Source: Marinobacter salsuginis
Lineage (GTDB): Bacteria > Pseudomonadota > Gammaproteobacteria > Pseudomonadales > Oleiphilaceae
Assembly: GCF_009617755.1 (NCBI RefSeq)
Contig: NZ_BGZH01000001.1
Location: forward strand, 1,116,001-1,180,000
Length of the DNA stretch: 64,000 nt
Reading direction: 5' to 3'
How positions within the stretch are numbered: position 1 is the stretch's first letter; each line of letters starts with the position of its first letter. The position numbers and the translations under genes are program-made. This document shows positions 45,414 through 54,859 of the stretch, in pieces. Below the pieces are notes generated by a model. That model saw only the letters and a program-made list of their open reading frames with translations. It made no database searches and was not told where the DNA came from.

Positions 45414-46129
45414 CTACCAGCTCGATCCGGCAAACGCACGACCAGCTCCGTCGGCGGCATCATCCGATCAAACCTTCGGCGCATGATGCGAAGGGCCAGG
45501 CTTCCAGTACCGGCATCGGTAATGGGCACTGTGCAGATCGTGTCGTATCCGGTTCGGCGGCCCTCCCGGATAAGACCGCATGCAATTGTTCCGGCCTCGA
45601 CATCCGGCGAAGTGACCACCGCAAAGGTATCCGAGCGGCCGGAATTAACCAGGATATCCAGAGAGTCCGGTAAATGATTACTATCCCCACGGACAGCTAT
45701 CAGAACGGGGCCACGCTCTACCTCATTGCAATCCCCCTCGTATCCGAGGACAGAGAGATCCTTCGCCGCGTAGCGGCTGAGATCATATTCGGAGTGGTTG
45801 GGCAGTCGAACCCTGTCGGCCTTCGTACCAGTCGGCCATCGGAAAGTGTTTTCAGACCAGTACAGTCCATCACGGGAGACTACCCGGACACAGACATCCT
45901 CACCTTCCCTTACCGGTGATGAAAAAAGTGACAGGGTCTGAGCGGGCCTAGCATTCGAGGCCAGAACACCCGCCACAACCCGGCCACTGACGGACGCCTC
46001 TTCGGTCAGAGATTCCAGAAATCTATCGCCCTTCAGCGTCAGCTCTGCAACGGAATCCTGAGCTGACGCAACCTGGGAGCAAATAGCGCACAATGTACTG
46101 ATTGCCAGAACAACCGCGCGATAGTCCAT
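45410..46129 (-). CDS. Hypothetical secreted protein
   Basis: A 239-residue protein with a signal peptide (AISTLCAICSQVASAQ) and a chain of beta-like segments, several cysteines (EDVCVRVV, EGDCNEV, TIACGLI, TICTVPI) that could pair, and a C-terminal basic stretch (IMRRRFDRMMPP). I do not recognise a family. It begins the leftward three-gene set with the membrane protein and the protease; the GTGA overlap with the next gene indicates an operon. It probably acts in the periplasm or is exported. Confidence 0.6.
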   Translation of the reverse strand: MDYRAVVLAISTLCAICSQVASAQDSVAELTLKGDRFLESLTEEASVSGRVVAGVLASNARPAQTLSLFSSPVREGEDVCVRVVSRDGLYWSENTFRWPTGTKADRVRLPNHSEYDLSRYAAKDLSVLGYEGDCNEVERGPVLIAVRGDSNHLPDSLDILVNSGRSDTFAVVTSPDVEAGTIACGLIREGRRTGYDTICTVPITDAGTGSLALRIMRRRFDRMMPPTELVVRLPDRAGR

Positions 46130-46497
46130 GTTCCGCTTCCCTAGCCAAAATCATGAAAGCGGATGGCCTGCACAGCAAAAATCAGGACCCAATCCGGATG
46201 TGTACTGTTAACTATAGCAGGGAAATCCACCAGGAACGGACTCTCCGCCCTGGCCGGTTGACTTGCAATTCAGAGTGCGACAGGCCAGTGCAAGAAGTAC
46301 CTCGTTACTCATCATTCCAAAACTCGTAAATCAACCGTGCAACTGAAAAGGAGATGTTCACAGTAGGCGCCGGGTGCGGCAATCTTGGCCTCCACCATGC
46401 GCTTCCTTTAAAACGCCACTGTCACTGTAAAAAGGACTCCCAGTAAGCCGCCTATCGTGAAGGCACCCCCAAGAACGCTGAAATAACTGTGAGTGTC
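46130..46497. other. Gap with decayed-looking coding remnants
   Basis: No full gene is seen. On the minus strand, directly after the PAAR stop codon, the same frame stays open for 29 more codons (46408-46497) and encodes a glycine-rich hydrophobic segment. Beyond it, a 28-codon frame MVEAKIAAPGAYCEHLL with AAGGAA upstream is open. Both could be traces of a longer gene. Confidence 0.4.
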
Positions 46498-46788
46498 TCA
46501 ATCACCAATCACCACAGTTCCCGACCCAATAGTCACCCCACCACATGAAATCGAACCGCCTGTCACCGCTGCCGGCCTGCCATTGATCAGGACAGTCGAC
46601 GAACCTCCTGTGATGGTCCGCGGATGGGGCGGATGCTTGGGTTTGGAGTGGGCTGCCAGCGGATCGCCCACCCGGGCAACGGGCTTGCCATCAATCAGTA
46701 CATCTGGGGAACCGGCAATCACCGGGGTGGGCGGGAAACCTTCGTGATCGGAGCCGAGGTCTCCGAGCAGAACAATCGCTTTACTCAT
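46498..46788 (-). CDS. PAAR-domain protein
   Basis: A 96-residue protein whose repeats DVLIDGKPVARVGDPLAAHS, TVLINGRPAAVTGGS and TIGSGTVVIGD are the PAAR fold that caps the VgrG spike of type VI secretion systems. The ATG at 46788 follows AAAGGACG; an upstream in-frame start would add 10 basic residues. No VgrG or other T6SS gene lies nearby, so it is an orphan. Downstream of its stop the frame continues with a possible transmembrane segment, suggesting it may once have been longer. Confidence 0.8.
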   Translation of the reverse strand: MSKAIVLLGDLGSDHEGFPPTPVIAGSPDVLIDGKPVARVGDPLAAHSKPKHPPHPRTITGGSSTVLINGRPAAVTGGSISCGGVTIGSGTVVIGD

Positions 46789-46966
46789 GTCGCGTCCTTT
46801 GCGTTTTTGCAGAGCCATCCTGGCTCTTTAGCAGTAAACCGGCAGTTTATACTGAAGCACTCTGCCAGCCAAACCCTTCGATCTCACAGTGTGATGGAAT
46901 CAAGGGGTAGGAAACGTCAGGCAATTCCGGGCCAGGTCGACCCGAAATCCGGGTGGCCGATATCCG

Positions 46967-46998
46967 CTGTTAACTGTAATATCCGCACAGGTTAACAG
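46967..46998. promoter_or_regulatory. BirA biotin operator for bioA
   Basis: CTGTTAACT-N14-GGTTAACAG matches the BirA consensus (TTGTTAACC-N14-16-GGTTAACAA); within it CGCTGTTAAC (46965-46974) and GTTAACAGCG (46991-47000) are perfectly inverted. It lies 39 bases before bioA and would let biotinyl-AMP-bound BirA repress it. Confidence 0.75.
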
Positions 46999-47036
46999 CG
47001 ACAACCCAGAATCAGACCGTCTGACGGAGAATTATC

Positions 47037-48389
47037 ATGCGCAATGCTGACCTCGTCACCCGTGGCCTCAAGTCCGTGTGGCACCCCTGCACCCAGATGA
47101 AAGACCACGAAGGCGCCGTGCCCCTGGTGCCCATCAAGCGGGGTGAAGGTGTCTGGCTGGAAGATTTTGAAGGCAATCGCTTTATCGATGCCGTCAGCTC
47201 GTGGTGGGTCAATCTGTTTGGCCACGCCAATCCGAGAATCAACGCGGCGATCCAGAAGCAGATTGGCGAACTTGAGCACGTTATCCTTGCCGGTTTTACC
47301 CACGAGCCGGTCGTCAATCTGTCCGAGCGTCTTATCGAAGTTACTCCACCGGGCCTGAATAAGGTCTTTTACGCCGACAACGGCTCCTCGGCCATCGAAG
47401 CCGCCCTGAAGATGAGCTTCCACTACTGGAAGAACCATGGCAAACCGGGCAAGAAAAACTTTGTGAACCTGAGCAACAGCTACCACGGTGAAACCCTTGG
47501 CGCTCTGGCCCTCGGCGATGTGTCGCTCTACAAGGACACCTACCAGCCATTGCTGATGGAGGTACTGACAGCCCCTTCCCCAGACGCCTTCAACAAAGAG
47601 CCGGGTGAGACCGATGAGGCCTACGCACTGCGCCAGTTTGAAGCCATGGACAAGCTCCTCGCCGAAAAGCACGACGAAATCTGCGCCGTGGTGGTGGAGC
47701 CGCTGATCCAGTGTGCCGGCGGCATGCGAATGCATCACCCCATCTACCACACCAAACTTCGGGAAGCCTGCGACCGCTATGGCGTGCACCTGATTGCGGA
47801 TGAGATCGCCGTTGGTTTTGGCCGTACCGGCACCCTGTTTGCCTGTGAACAGTCCGGCATCACTCCGGATTTCATGTGCCTGTCCAAAGGACTTACCGCC
47901 GGCTACCTGCCACTGTCCGTGGTATTGACCACCGATGATGTCTATAACGCCTTCTACGACGACTACGAAACCCTGAAGGCCTTCCTCCACAGCCACAGCT
48001 ATACCGGCAACCCCATTGGTTGCGCCGTGGCGTTGGCGACCCTGGACATCTTCCGTGATGACAATGTCATCGAGAGCAACCACCGGCTATCTGCCTGCAT
48101 GGCCGAATCCGTCGCCCATCTTGTGGACCACCCCAATGTCGGCGACATCCGCCAGCATGGCATGACCCTAGCGGTGGAAATGGTGAAAGATAAAGCCTCG
48201 AAAACGCCCTTCCCCTGGCAGGAACGCCGTGGCATTCGTGTTTACCAGCATGCATTGACTCGCCAGGCCTTGCTTCGCCCCCTGGGTAATGTGGTTTACT
48301 TCATGCCGCCTTACGTGATCACCGAAGAACAGATCCGCCATCTGGGCCAGGTTGCAACGGAAGGCATTGAGATCGCAGTTCGCGACTGA
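47037..48389 (+). CDS. bioA: Adenosylmethionine-8-amino-7-oxononanoate aminotransferase
   Basis: A 450-residue PLP enzyme converting KAPA to DAPA in biotin synthesis, using SAM as amino donor. Features: VWHPCTQMKDHE at the start, NGSSAIEAALKMSFHYW for the PLP phosphate, the Asp in LIADEIAVGFGRTG and the PLP Lys in FMCLSKGLTAGYLPLS. It is separated from other bio genes and has its own BirA operator. Confidence 0.95.
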   Translation: MRNADLVTRGLKSVWHPCTQMKDHEGAVPLVPIKRGEGVWLEDFEGNRFIDAVSSWWVNLFGHANPRINAAIQKQIGELEHVILAGFTHEPVVNLSERLIEVTPPGLNKVFYADNGSSAIEAALKMSFHYWKNHGKPGKKNFVNLSNSYHGETLGALALGDVSLYKDTYQPLLMEVLTAPSPDAFNKEPGETDEAYALRQFEAMDKLLAEKHDEICAVVVEPLIQCAGGMRMHHPIYHTKLREACDRYGVHLIADEIAVGFGRTGTLFACEQSGITPDFMCLSKGLTAGYLPLSVVLTTDDVYNAFYDDYETLKAFLHSHSYTGNPIGCAVALATLDIFRDDNVIESNHRLSACMAESVAHLVDHPNVGDIRQHGMTLAVEMVKDKASKTPFPWQERRGIRVYQHALTRQALLRPLGNVVYFMPPYVITEEQIRHLGQVATEGIEIAVRD

Positions 48390-48417
48390 CAGCCGCCCGG
48401 ACCTGAGAGACCAGCCC

Positions 48418-49152
48418 ATGCGTATACCCCGCATCTACACCGATTCCGCCCTCACGGAGGGCGGCACCGCAGCACTTGATGACAACGCGGCGCAACACGT
48501 CGGGCGGGTATTGCGCATGCAACCGGGGCAGGATCTGCTGCTTTTCAACGGCGATGGCAACGACTACCCCGCTACCATCACCAGCGCCAGCAAGAAGAAC
48601 GTGGAAGTCCAGGTGGGCACTCCACAGGCCAACGCCACAGAATCCCCCCTCGAAATCGTCCTCGGCCAGACTCTCTCCAAGGGCGACCGCATGGACTACG
48701 CGGTGCAGAAAGCCGTGGAAATGGGTGTTACCCGTATCGTGCCGCTGACCACCGAACGATGCGACGTAAAACTGAAGGGCGACCGGGAAGACAAACGCCT
48801 GCGCCACTGGCAATCCGTTGCCATCAGCGCCGCCGAACAGTGCGGGCGCGCCCGGGTACCGGAGATACTGCCGGTGATGACGGTTTCCGAGTGGCTGGAA
48901 CACAGCCGCGATTGCGAAGTCCGCCTTGTATTGCATCACCGCACCGAGCACGCTCTGAAGTCCATTATTCCCCCGGGGCGAGTTGCGCTGATGATCGGCC
49001 CGGAAGGCGGCCTTTCGCCCGAGGAAATTGCCCGGGCGGAAAAAGAGGGCTTTCTGCCGGTAGCCCTTGGCCCCCGGGTGCTGCGCACCGAAACCGCACC
49101 GGTTGCGGCCATGGCGCTTTGCCAATGGCTGTGGGGTGATATCGGCAGCTGA
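48418..49152 (+). CDS. rsmE: 16S rRNA m3U1498 methyltransferase
   Basis: A 244-residue SPOUT methyltransferase methylating U1498 of 16S rRNA. Opening MRIPRIYTDSAL with HVGRVLRMQPGQDLLLFNGD, the central KGDRMDYAVQKAVEMGVTRI and the SAM/knot motif LMIGPEGGLSPEEIARAEKE followed by LGPRVLRTETAPVAA are diagnostic. ATG at 48418 lies 28 bases after bioA. Confidence 0.95.
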   Translation: MRIPRIYTDSALTEGGTAALDDNAAQHVGRVLRMQPGQDLLLFNGDGNDYPATITSASKKNVEVQVGTPQANATESPLEIVLGQTLSKGDRMDYAVQKAVEMGVTRIVPLTTERCDVKLKGDREDKRLRHWQSVAISAAEQCGRARVPEILPVMTVSEWLEHSRDCEVRLVLHHRTEHALKSIIPPGRVALMIGPEGGLSPEEIARAEKEGFLPVALGPRVLRTETAPVAAMALCQWLWGDIGS

Positions 49153-49271
49153 TCGATTCCGACCGTGCCGCCGTCTCATGTCGGCACGCAAGTCATTGAC
49201 ATGGAGGGGTGCCAACAACATTATCCCTGTCGACTCCGAAAGCAAAAAAACGATCACACGCGAGTAACGGG

Positions 49272-50501
49272 ATGACAAGCCTGCTAAGCACCCAAGAATT
49301 CTGGCAATACCTCAGTATCCCGGTTATTGCCGCCCTGATCGGCTGGACCACCAACTGGCTGGCCATCAAAATGACTTTCTATCCCCTGGAATTCATTGGC
49401 AAACCACCGCTGCTCGGCTGGCAGGGCATCATCCCCTCGAAGGCCCGGAAAATGGCCGCTATCAGTGTCGACGCCACCATCTCGAAGATCGGCACCGTTC
49501 GGGAAATCTTCCAGCAGATTGACCCCAAGGTTCTGGCCACCCATATCGTTCACTATGTCGAACCCCGCATCGAGGAGTACGTGGACGAAATGATGCTCAA
49601 GGAATACCCCACCTTCTGGGAAAACCTGCCCGCCTCTGCCCGGAAGATGGTTTACGACCGCGTCCGCAAATCAACGCCTCAGCTGGTGGACAACCTGGTT
49701 GAGGACGTCTCCGATAACATCGAAGACCTGCTGGATATCAAAGGCATGGTCATTGACCGCCTGGCCAGCGACAAGGAATTGCTGAACCGGATCTTTATTG
49801 AATGTGGTGAGGTGGAATTCCGGTTCATCATCAACTCGGGGCTCTACTTCGGCTTCCTGTTCGGCCTGATCCAGATGGCGGTCTGGTATGTCTACCCGAG
49901 CTGGTGGGTACTGCCCTTCTTCGGCCTGCTGGTGGGCTGGGCGACCAACTGGATTGCCCTGAACGTTATTTTCCGGCCGCTGCACGCCAAAAAAGTCGGG
50001 CCATTCCGCATTCAGGGCCTGTTCCTGAAGCGCCAGCCGGCCGTGGCAGAATCCTTCTGCCACATCGTGACCCACGAGATTCTTACCGTCGGCAACATCA
50101 TTAACGCCATTCTCGATGGGCCCAAGGGTGATCGCGCCCGCAACATGGTCAAGAAGCACATCAAACCGCTGGTGGATGAAACCGCCGGCATGGGCAAGGC
50201 GCTGACCCAGATGGCCTTCGGCCCCACCGGCTTTGCCACCCTCAAGAACAAGGTGGGCGAAAAAGCCATCGAAATATCGCAGACATCGTTCAACAACCCG
50301 GTGTTCGAGAAGGACCGGGCCCGGGCGGTGGAATCGATCATGGTCGAGCGGATGATCGCCCTGTCTTCTGAAGAATTCCAGGACCTTCTCCGGCCCTGTT
50401 TCCAGGAGGACGAAATCAAACTGATACTTGTGGGCGCTTTCCTGGGCTTTGGCGCTGGCATCTGCCAACTGGTGTTCGTGTTCGGGGAATCGTTCCTGTA
50501 A
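49272..50501 (+). CDS. DUF445 membrane protein
   Basis: About 409 residues. Residues about 10-60 carry IGWTTNWLAIKMTFYPLEFI and GWQGIIPSKARKMA, the typical DUF445 (YheB-like) opening. A mirrored motif VGWATNWIALNVIFRPLHAK in the second half shows two-fold internal repetition, and amphipathic helices lie between. It has membrane segments at both ends. Function unknown. The ATG at 49272 (MTSLLSTQEFW) is preferred over an upstream frame extension. Confidence 0.8.
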   Translation: MTSLLSTQEFWQYLSIPVIAALIGWTTNWLAIKMTFYPLEFIGKPPLLGWQGIIPSKARKMAAISVDATISKIGTVREIFQQIDPKVLATHIVHYVEPRIEEYVDEMMLKEYPTFWENLPASARKMVYDRVRKSTPQLVDNLVEDVSDNIEDLLDIKGMVIDRLASDKELLNRIFIECGEVEFRFIINSGLYFGFLFGLIQMAVWYVYPSWWVLPFFGLLVGWATNWIALNVIFRPLHAKKVGPFRIQGLFLKRQPAVAESFCHIVTHEILTVGNIINAILDGPKGDRARNMVKKHIKPLVDETAGMGKALTQMAFGPTGFATLKNKVGEKAIEISQTSFNNPVFEKDRARAVESIMVERMIALSSEEFQDLLRPCFQEDEIKLILVGAFLGFGAGICQLVFVFGESFL

Positions 50502-50611
50502 ATTCCCGCAGTAATTCACGGGCTTGAAACCTGTGCAAGGATGCGTCGTACATCTATACTCTCAGAAACGGAGGTTCATTACTTCGAACAGGTTCGACCC
50601 GGAGGCAACGG

Positions 50612-51661
50612 ATGCCAGGTTTTCTCTCCTGGATTTCAGGATTATTCACCACTAAACAACCTGCACCGCCAGCTTCAGAGGCGAGGCTGTTCAATCCATC
50701 CCCGCAGATCCCGCCCAACGAAACCCCGGACACAGGCCCTGAACTGGCCCAACAGTTGGAGGAGCACCTGTTCTGCTGGCTACTGGACGCCGAACCCGCG
50801 GCTTTGCGGGCTGATCTTTCGTCTTACGACGAGGTGCTGGCGGAACTCGATCAGCGCCTGTCCAAGAACAAAATGGAAGAACTTCCACGGCAACCCATGA
50901 GTCTGCCCATGCTCATGCGGGCTCTCTCTGATGAATCGACCGACCGCCACCGGCTGACAGAGATCATTCTTGGAGATCCGTCGCTGACCGATCAATTGTT
51001 GCAGATTGCCAACAGTCCCTACTTCCGCACCAGCGACCATGCCATTGAGTCGGTGGACCAGGCGGTGTTCATACTCGGGGTGGATGGCATCAGGAACGTT
51101 ATTTCCGCCGCGGTAATGCGCCCCATGATGGCCGCGAGGAACAGCCGAGAAGCGCTTTTCGGGCAACGCGTCTGGCGCTGGGGCCTGACCTGCGCACGAT
51201 CGGCGGAATTGATTGCGAGGACTCAGGGAGAAGACACTAGCGCACACTTCATGGTGGGTTTGCTGCCTTCACTTGGCTACATCACCATCCGCCGGGAACT
51301 GCAACGCATCTGCCGGTCACTTTCTGCATCCGGAGAACCGGAGCCTGCACTTATCCGCCACGCACTGGCGAGGTACCAGTGGGCCACCTGCCAGTTACTG
51401 GCGAACGAATGGAACCTTCCCCCCAAGTATCACGCCTACCTTCTGGCGGCCGAACGACCGGCGCCAAGACAGAAGCATACGCCCCTGACCGATGGCATGG
51501 TCATTGGTACCAGGGAGGTACTCAGGCACGCGCACCAGCGGAATCTTGCCGAAGAGCAGTTGCCAAAACTGGTACGTTTAACCCCGGACCAAATCAGCAA
51601 CGTCCGCAACGCGGTGCAGAAGATGCTCCGGGAAGGCGGTCGATCAACGGTCAGGAGCTGA
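50612..51661 (+). CDS. HDOD-domain protein
   Basis: A 349-residue cytoplasmic protein with an HDOD domain (about 90-300; MLMRALSDESTDRHRLTEII, LGDPSLTDQLLQIANSPYFR, VDQAVFILGVDGIRNVISAA). HDOD proteins are non-catalytic HD relatives involved in chemotaxis, c-di-GMP and stress signalling. An N-terminal Pro-rich tail precedes the domain. The last 18 bases overlap the convergent YihY gene. Confidence 0.82.
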   Translation: MPGFLSWISGLFTTKQPAPPASEARLFNPSPQIPPNETPDTGPELAQQLEEHLFCWLLDAEPAALRADLSSYDEVLAELDQRLSKNKMEELPRQPMSLPMLMRALSDESTDRHRLTEIILGDPSLTDQLLQIANSPYFRTSDHAIESVDQAVFILGVDGIRNVISAAVMRPMMAARNSREALFGQRVWRWGLTCARSAELIARTQGEDTSAHFMVGLLPSLGYITIRRELQRICRSLSASGEPEPALIRHALARYQWATCQLLANEWNLPPKYHAYLLAAERPAPRQKHTPLTDGMVIGTREVLRHAHQRNLAEEQLPKLVRLTPDQISNVRNAVQKMLREGGRSTVRS

Positions 51662-52990
51662 CACAGGCACAGGTTCGGCCAATGATCCGGCCCTCTCCTG
51701 ATGATCATCAGCTCGCAACAACTCGGCGAATGTTCGCGTCTCCTCCACCTTTCGCGAACCCAGCAATTCAGCCGGAATGACCTTTGGCAGCCGGTCAACT
51801 ATCCGGTCCTCGTCGTGGCGAACAGCCCTGAGTACCTCACCCACGGTAATAAGATCCAGTGCCCGTCCGGGCACAAGTCTATCGCCCTGGCTTCCGGCCA
51901 GGCTGAGCAAACCCGCCCGGATCAACTTGTCACTGAGCGCACGGGTCACCTCACCCGGCACTCTCAACTGGTGCTCCAATACTTCCTGCTGAGGCGCCGG
52001 CTCCCCCTCACTGAACGGTTTGGCCACCAGCCACATAGTCGCGAGCGCCACATTCTCCTGGAGCTCCGGTGCCAATTGTACCTGGCGCCGCTTGGCCACT
52101 GACCCGGGATTCTGCAGATAAAACGCCAGGCTGGCACCGAGTAGCAGGATCATCCAGTTCAAGTAGATCCAGATCAGCAGGATGATGCCGATGGCGAAAC
52201 TGGAATAGATTGCGGCGTACTTGGCCGAACCCGCCACAAAGGAGGCAAACAGCATACCGCCAGCTTGCCAGGAAACCCCGGCCACGAGACCGCCGATGGC
52301 GGCATACCGCAACTTGACCCGGGTGTTGGGCATGAACACGTAAACAAAGGTGAACGCGCCAACCACCAGAAAAAACGGCGTAAAGCGGCTGGCAACCAGA
52401 ATCACCGAACCGAACGGCTCGATTTCAATCAGCTTCTGGACAATGGTTGAGGAGAAAATGGTCGCGCTCACACCAATAGCTGAAACCATCAGCAACGGTC
52501 CCACCATGATGACGCTCAGGTAGTTGCTGAAGCGCTGTGCCATGGAGCGCATGTCCGGCACGCGCCAGATCATGTTGAAGGAGCGTTCGATTTTCTGAAG
52601 CAGGGACACCACCGTGTAGACCAGCAACGCCAGGCCGACAGAGCCGAGCACCCCAACCTTCATGTTATCCACGAACCCGAGGATCTGCTCGGCGAGTTGT
52701 ATCCCCTGGGGCCCCAGCGGCTCAAAGAACTGGAACAGGAATGGTTCCATCCGCTGATGCACACCCAGCGCCTTGAGAACCGAAAAGCTCAAGGCAAGAA
52801 GCGGCACGATACTCAGCAGCGTGGTGTAGACCAGGCTCATGGCATGAAGTGTGAGCTGCCCGCTGACTACGTCCCGGGCCATGGCGTACGCCGTGCGTCC
52901 GACCTTGTACAACCAGGTCCAGGGCCAACTCTGGGGAGGGTTCGAGTTGGACAGAATCCAGCTTTCAGCAGCCTGGAGTCTTTCTCTCAT
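51644..52990 (-). CDS. YihY/UPF0761 membrane protein
   Basis: About 448 residues: six membrane segments in the first two thirds (SLVYTTLLSIVPLLALSFSV, then IGIILLIWIYLNWMILLLGA) and a soluble C-terminal winged-helix-like domain (LDLITVGEVLRAVRHDEDRI). This is the YihY family, formerly mislabelled ribonuclease BN. The start is unclear; I use the ATG at 52990 (MRERLQAAESW), while an in-frame start at 53062 lacks a signal. Function unknown; convergent 18-base overlap with the HDOD gene. Confidence 0.82.
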   Translation of the reverse strand: MRERLQAAESWILSNSNPPQSWPWTWLYKVGRTAYAMARDVVSGQLTLHAMSLVYTTLLSIVPLLALSFSVLKALGVHQRMEPFLFQFFEPLGPQGIQLAEQILGFVDNMKVGVLGSVGLALLVYTVVSLLQKIERSFNMIWRVPDMRSMAQRFSNYLSVIMVGPLLMVSAIGVSATIFSSTIVQKLIEIEPFGSVILVASRFTPFFLVVGAFTFVYVFMPNTRVKLRYAAIGGLVAGVSWQAGGMLFASFVAGSAKYAAIYSSFAIGIILLIWIYLNWMILLLGASLAFYLQNPGSVAKRRQVQLAPELQENVALATMWLVAKPFSEGEPAPQQEVLEHQLRVPGEVTRALSDKLIRAGLLSLAGSQGDRLVPGRALDLITVGEVLRAVRHDEDRIVDRLPKVIPAELLGSRKVEETRTFAELLRADDHQERAGSLAEPVPVSAPDR

Positions 52991-53086
52991 CTGAATGGAA
53001 GCCACGCAAAGTCCTGCATGCAAGTGTTTTCCTAAGCTTATCAGGCAACTGTCAGTAGACAACCCGGCTGGCGCTTATTTGCGTAT

Positions 53087-54823
53087 TCAGTACCGGAACT
53101 GACGAATGTTGCTGGTCAGGATCTCACTCAGCGAGGCCACACGGTCAGTCATGGATTCGGCATTTCGGGCGTTGTCTGATATCTCCTCTATCTGCTCGGT
53201 CAGATTGATCAGGTTTTCGTCAATACTGCTCACAGCGTCCCTCTGTTCTGCGGCCGCCTGGGCGACCTCCTGATTAAGTGAACGCATTGCCAGGGCCTTG
53301 TCGTCAATGGCCTGGAGGCTCTGGCTGCACTCCTGGATCAGCGCCACCGTGCGTCGGCTTTCCTCTCGACTGGTCTCGGCAGAATCTACCGCACTCCGGG
53401 CCCCCTTCTGCAGGGCCGTTACCAGCTCGTCAATCTCCTCGGTAGATCCGGCGGTCTGCTGGGCCAGGCCACGAACTTCGTCGGCAACAATGGAAAATCC
53501 CCGCCCCGCGTCACCCGCCCGGGCTGCTTCAATGGCCGCATTGAGCGCCAGCAGATTGGTTTTCTCGGAAATAACCCGGATAACCTCCACCGCACGCCCG
53601 ATGGATTCACTCTGTCCAGCCAGCGAGCGAATAGACACAGCCACTTCTTCAATGCGCTCTTCAAGTTGGCTCATTGCTGTGACCGACGCCTGAGCGGCGG
53701 CGCCTCCGGAGGACGTCAGCTCACTGACCTCGCGGGACAGGCGTTCGGCGTTCCGGGCATTATCTAATACACCTTCAGCTGTGACCGTCACCTGGTTGGC
53801 GGCGGTCGCAACGAGGCTGGTTTCGTGTTTCTGACGCCCCACATACTCATTCAGGCTCTGGGAGCTGGCCCGGCCCCGCGCCGCCACATCCCCCAGATCT
53901 CCGGTGGTGCCAGCCACCTGGCCAATCAGTCTGGCAAACCGTTCAAGCATCTGGTCAAAGGCACTGGCAATAACCCGAAGCTCGTCCTTTCGTTGATAAT
54001 GCAGGGTGCCAGCGAGATTATTGGTTTCCTGGATGTCGGAAATTTGCCGCCCGAGACGATTTATGGGCCGCGTCAGTGACATCAGGAACAGGCCGCCAAG
54101 CACCAGGGCCGCAACCACCAGGGTAACCGCCATGACCAGACCGGTCTGCCGGGCGCCATTAATATCCTGCTGGACAGCTTCGGCGCTGCCCACGACCTCA
54201 TCCGAGGCGGTCAGCAGGTCGGCACCGGCGGCCAGCACACCTTCTGAAAGAGCGCTCGCCTGTTGTTGGTAGTCCACGCGAATGGCACCCAGATGGTTGG
54301 TCAGCTTTACCGCCTCTTCTCGGGCAACCTCCGCCATTGAGCGCCCCATGAGCATCATGGACTTTTCGAAGAATTCGAACATCCGTGCACCAACAGTCCG
54401 ATAGGTATCCACAGATTCCTTCATGTCGGCAACCCTATCACCTAGAGCCGCATCGGCTATGGCCATGGAATCCAGCTCTGCCAGCAACAGCGCCAGAGCC
54501 GCCTCGGCCTTCTCAAGAGATTCCAGATCTGCGTTCAGCGCTGCGTGGAAATACCAGTACTGCATCGCATCCAGGTGCTGCTGCGCAGTGGTCACCCGGC
54601 CGGCCAACACACCGATTGCCTGCTGACGGTCAATCAGTTCCGACTGCTGCTCGGTCGCGGCGCGCTGGCCGGCAATGATGGTTGCCTGGTCGTCCACTCT
54701 TGCCCCGATAACATCAATGCGGGACTGCATCAGCCAGGATGACAGGACCGAAAGCCCGATCAGTACCGAGAACAGAGCCACGATCCGGGCACGAATACTG
54801 AAACTGGAGAAGCGTAGCGTCAT
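53087..54823 (-). CDS. Methyl-accepting chemotaxis protein next to a sugar-binding protein
   Basis: A 578-residue chemoreceptor: helix 1 at about 12-30, a four-helix-bundle-like periplasmic domain of about 190 residues rich in Ala/Leu/Glu, helix 2 at about 228-248 with the HAMP start [13 protein letters not shown], and the signalling tip [20 protein letters not shown]. It follows the maltose-type binding protein gene (54860-56089) by 36 bases in the same direction, so both are probably co-transcribed. In enteric bacteria the binding protein MalE signals through a chemoreceptor; here an analogous pair is possible (inference). Confidence 0.9.
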   Translation of the reverse strand: MTLRFSSFSIRARIVALFSVLIGLSVLSSWLMQSRIDVIGARVDDQATIIAGQRAATEQQSELIDRQQAIGVLAGRVTTAQQHLDAMQYWYFHAALNADLESLEKAEAALALLLAELDSMAIADAALGDRVADMKESVDTYRTVGARMFEFFEKSMMLMGRSMAEVAREEAVKLTNHLGAIRVDYQQQASALSEGVLAAGADLLTASDEVVGSAEAVQQDINGARQTGLVMAVTLVVAALVLGGLFLMSLTRPINRLGRQISDIQETNNLAGTLHYQRKDELRVIASAFDQMLERFARLIGQVAGTTGDLGDVAARGRASSQSLNEYVGRQKHETSLVATAANQVTVTAEGVLDNARNAERLSREVSELTSSGGAAAQASVTAMSQLEERIEEVAVSIRSLAGQSESIGRAVEVIRVISEKTNLLALNAAIEAARAGDAGRGFSIVADEVRGLAQQTAGSTEEIDELVTALQKGARSAVDSAETSREESRRTVALIQECSQSLQAIDDKALAMRSLNQEVAQAAAEQRDAVSSIDENLINLTEQIEEISDNARNAESMTDRVASLSEILTSNIRQFRY

Positions 54824-54859
54824 TGTCTGGGCACCTGCCGGGCGTCAATTGATGAGGGG

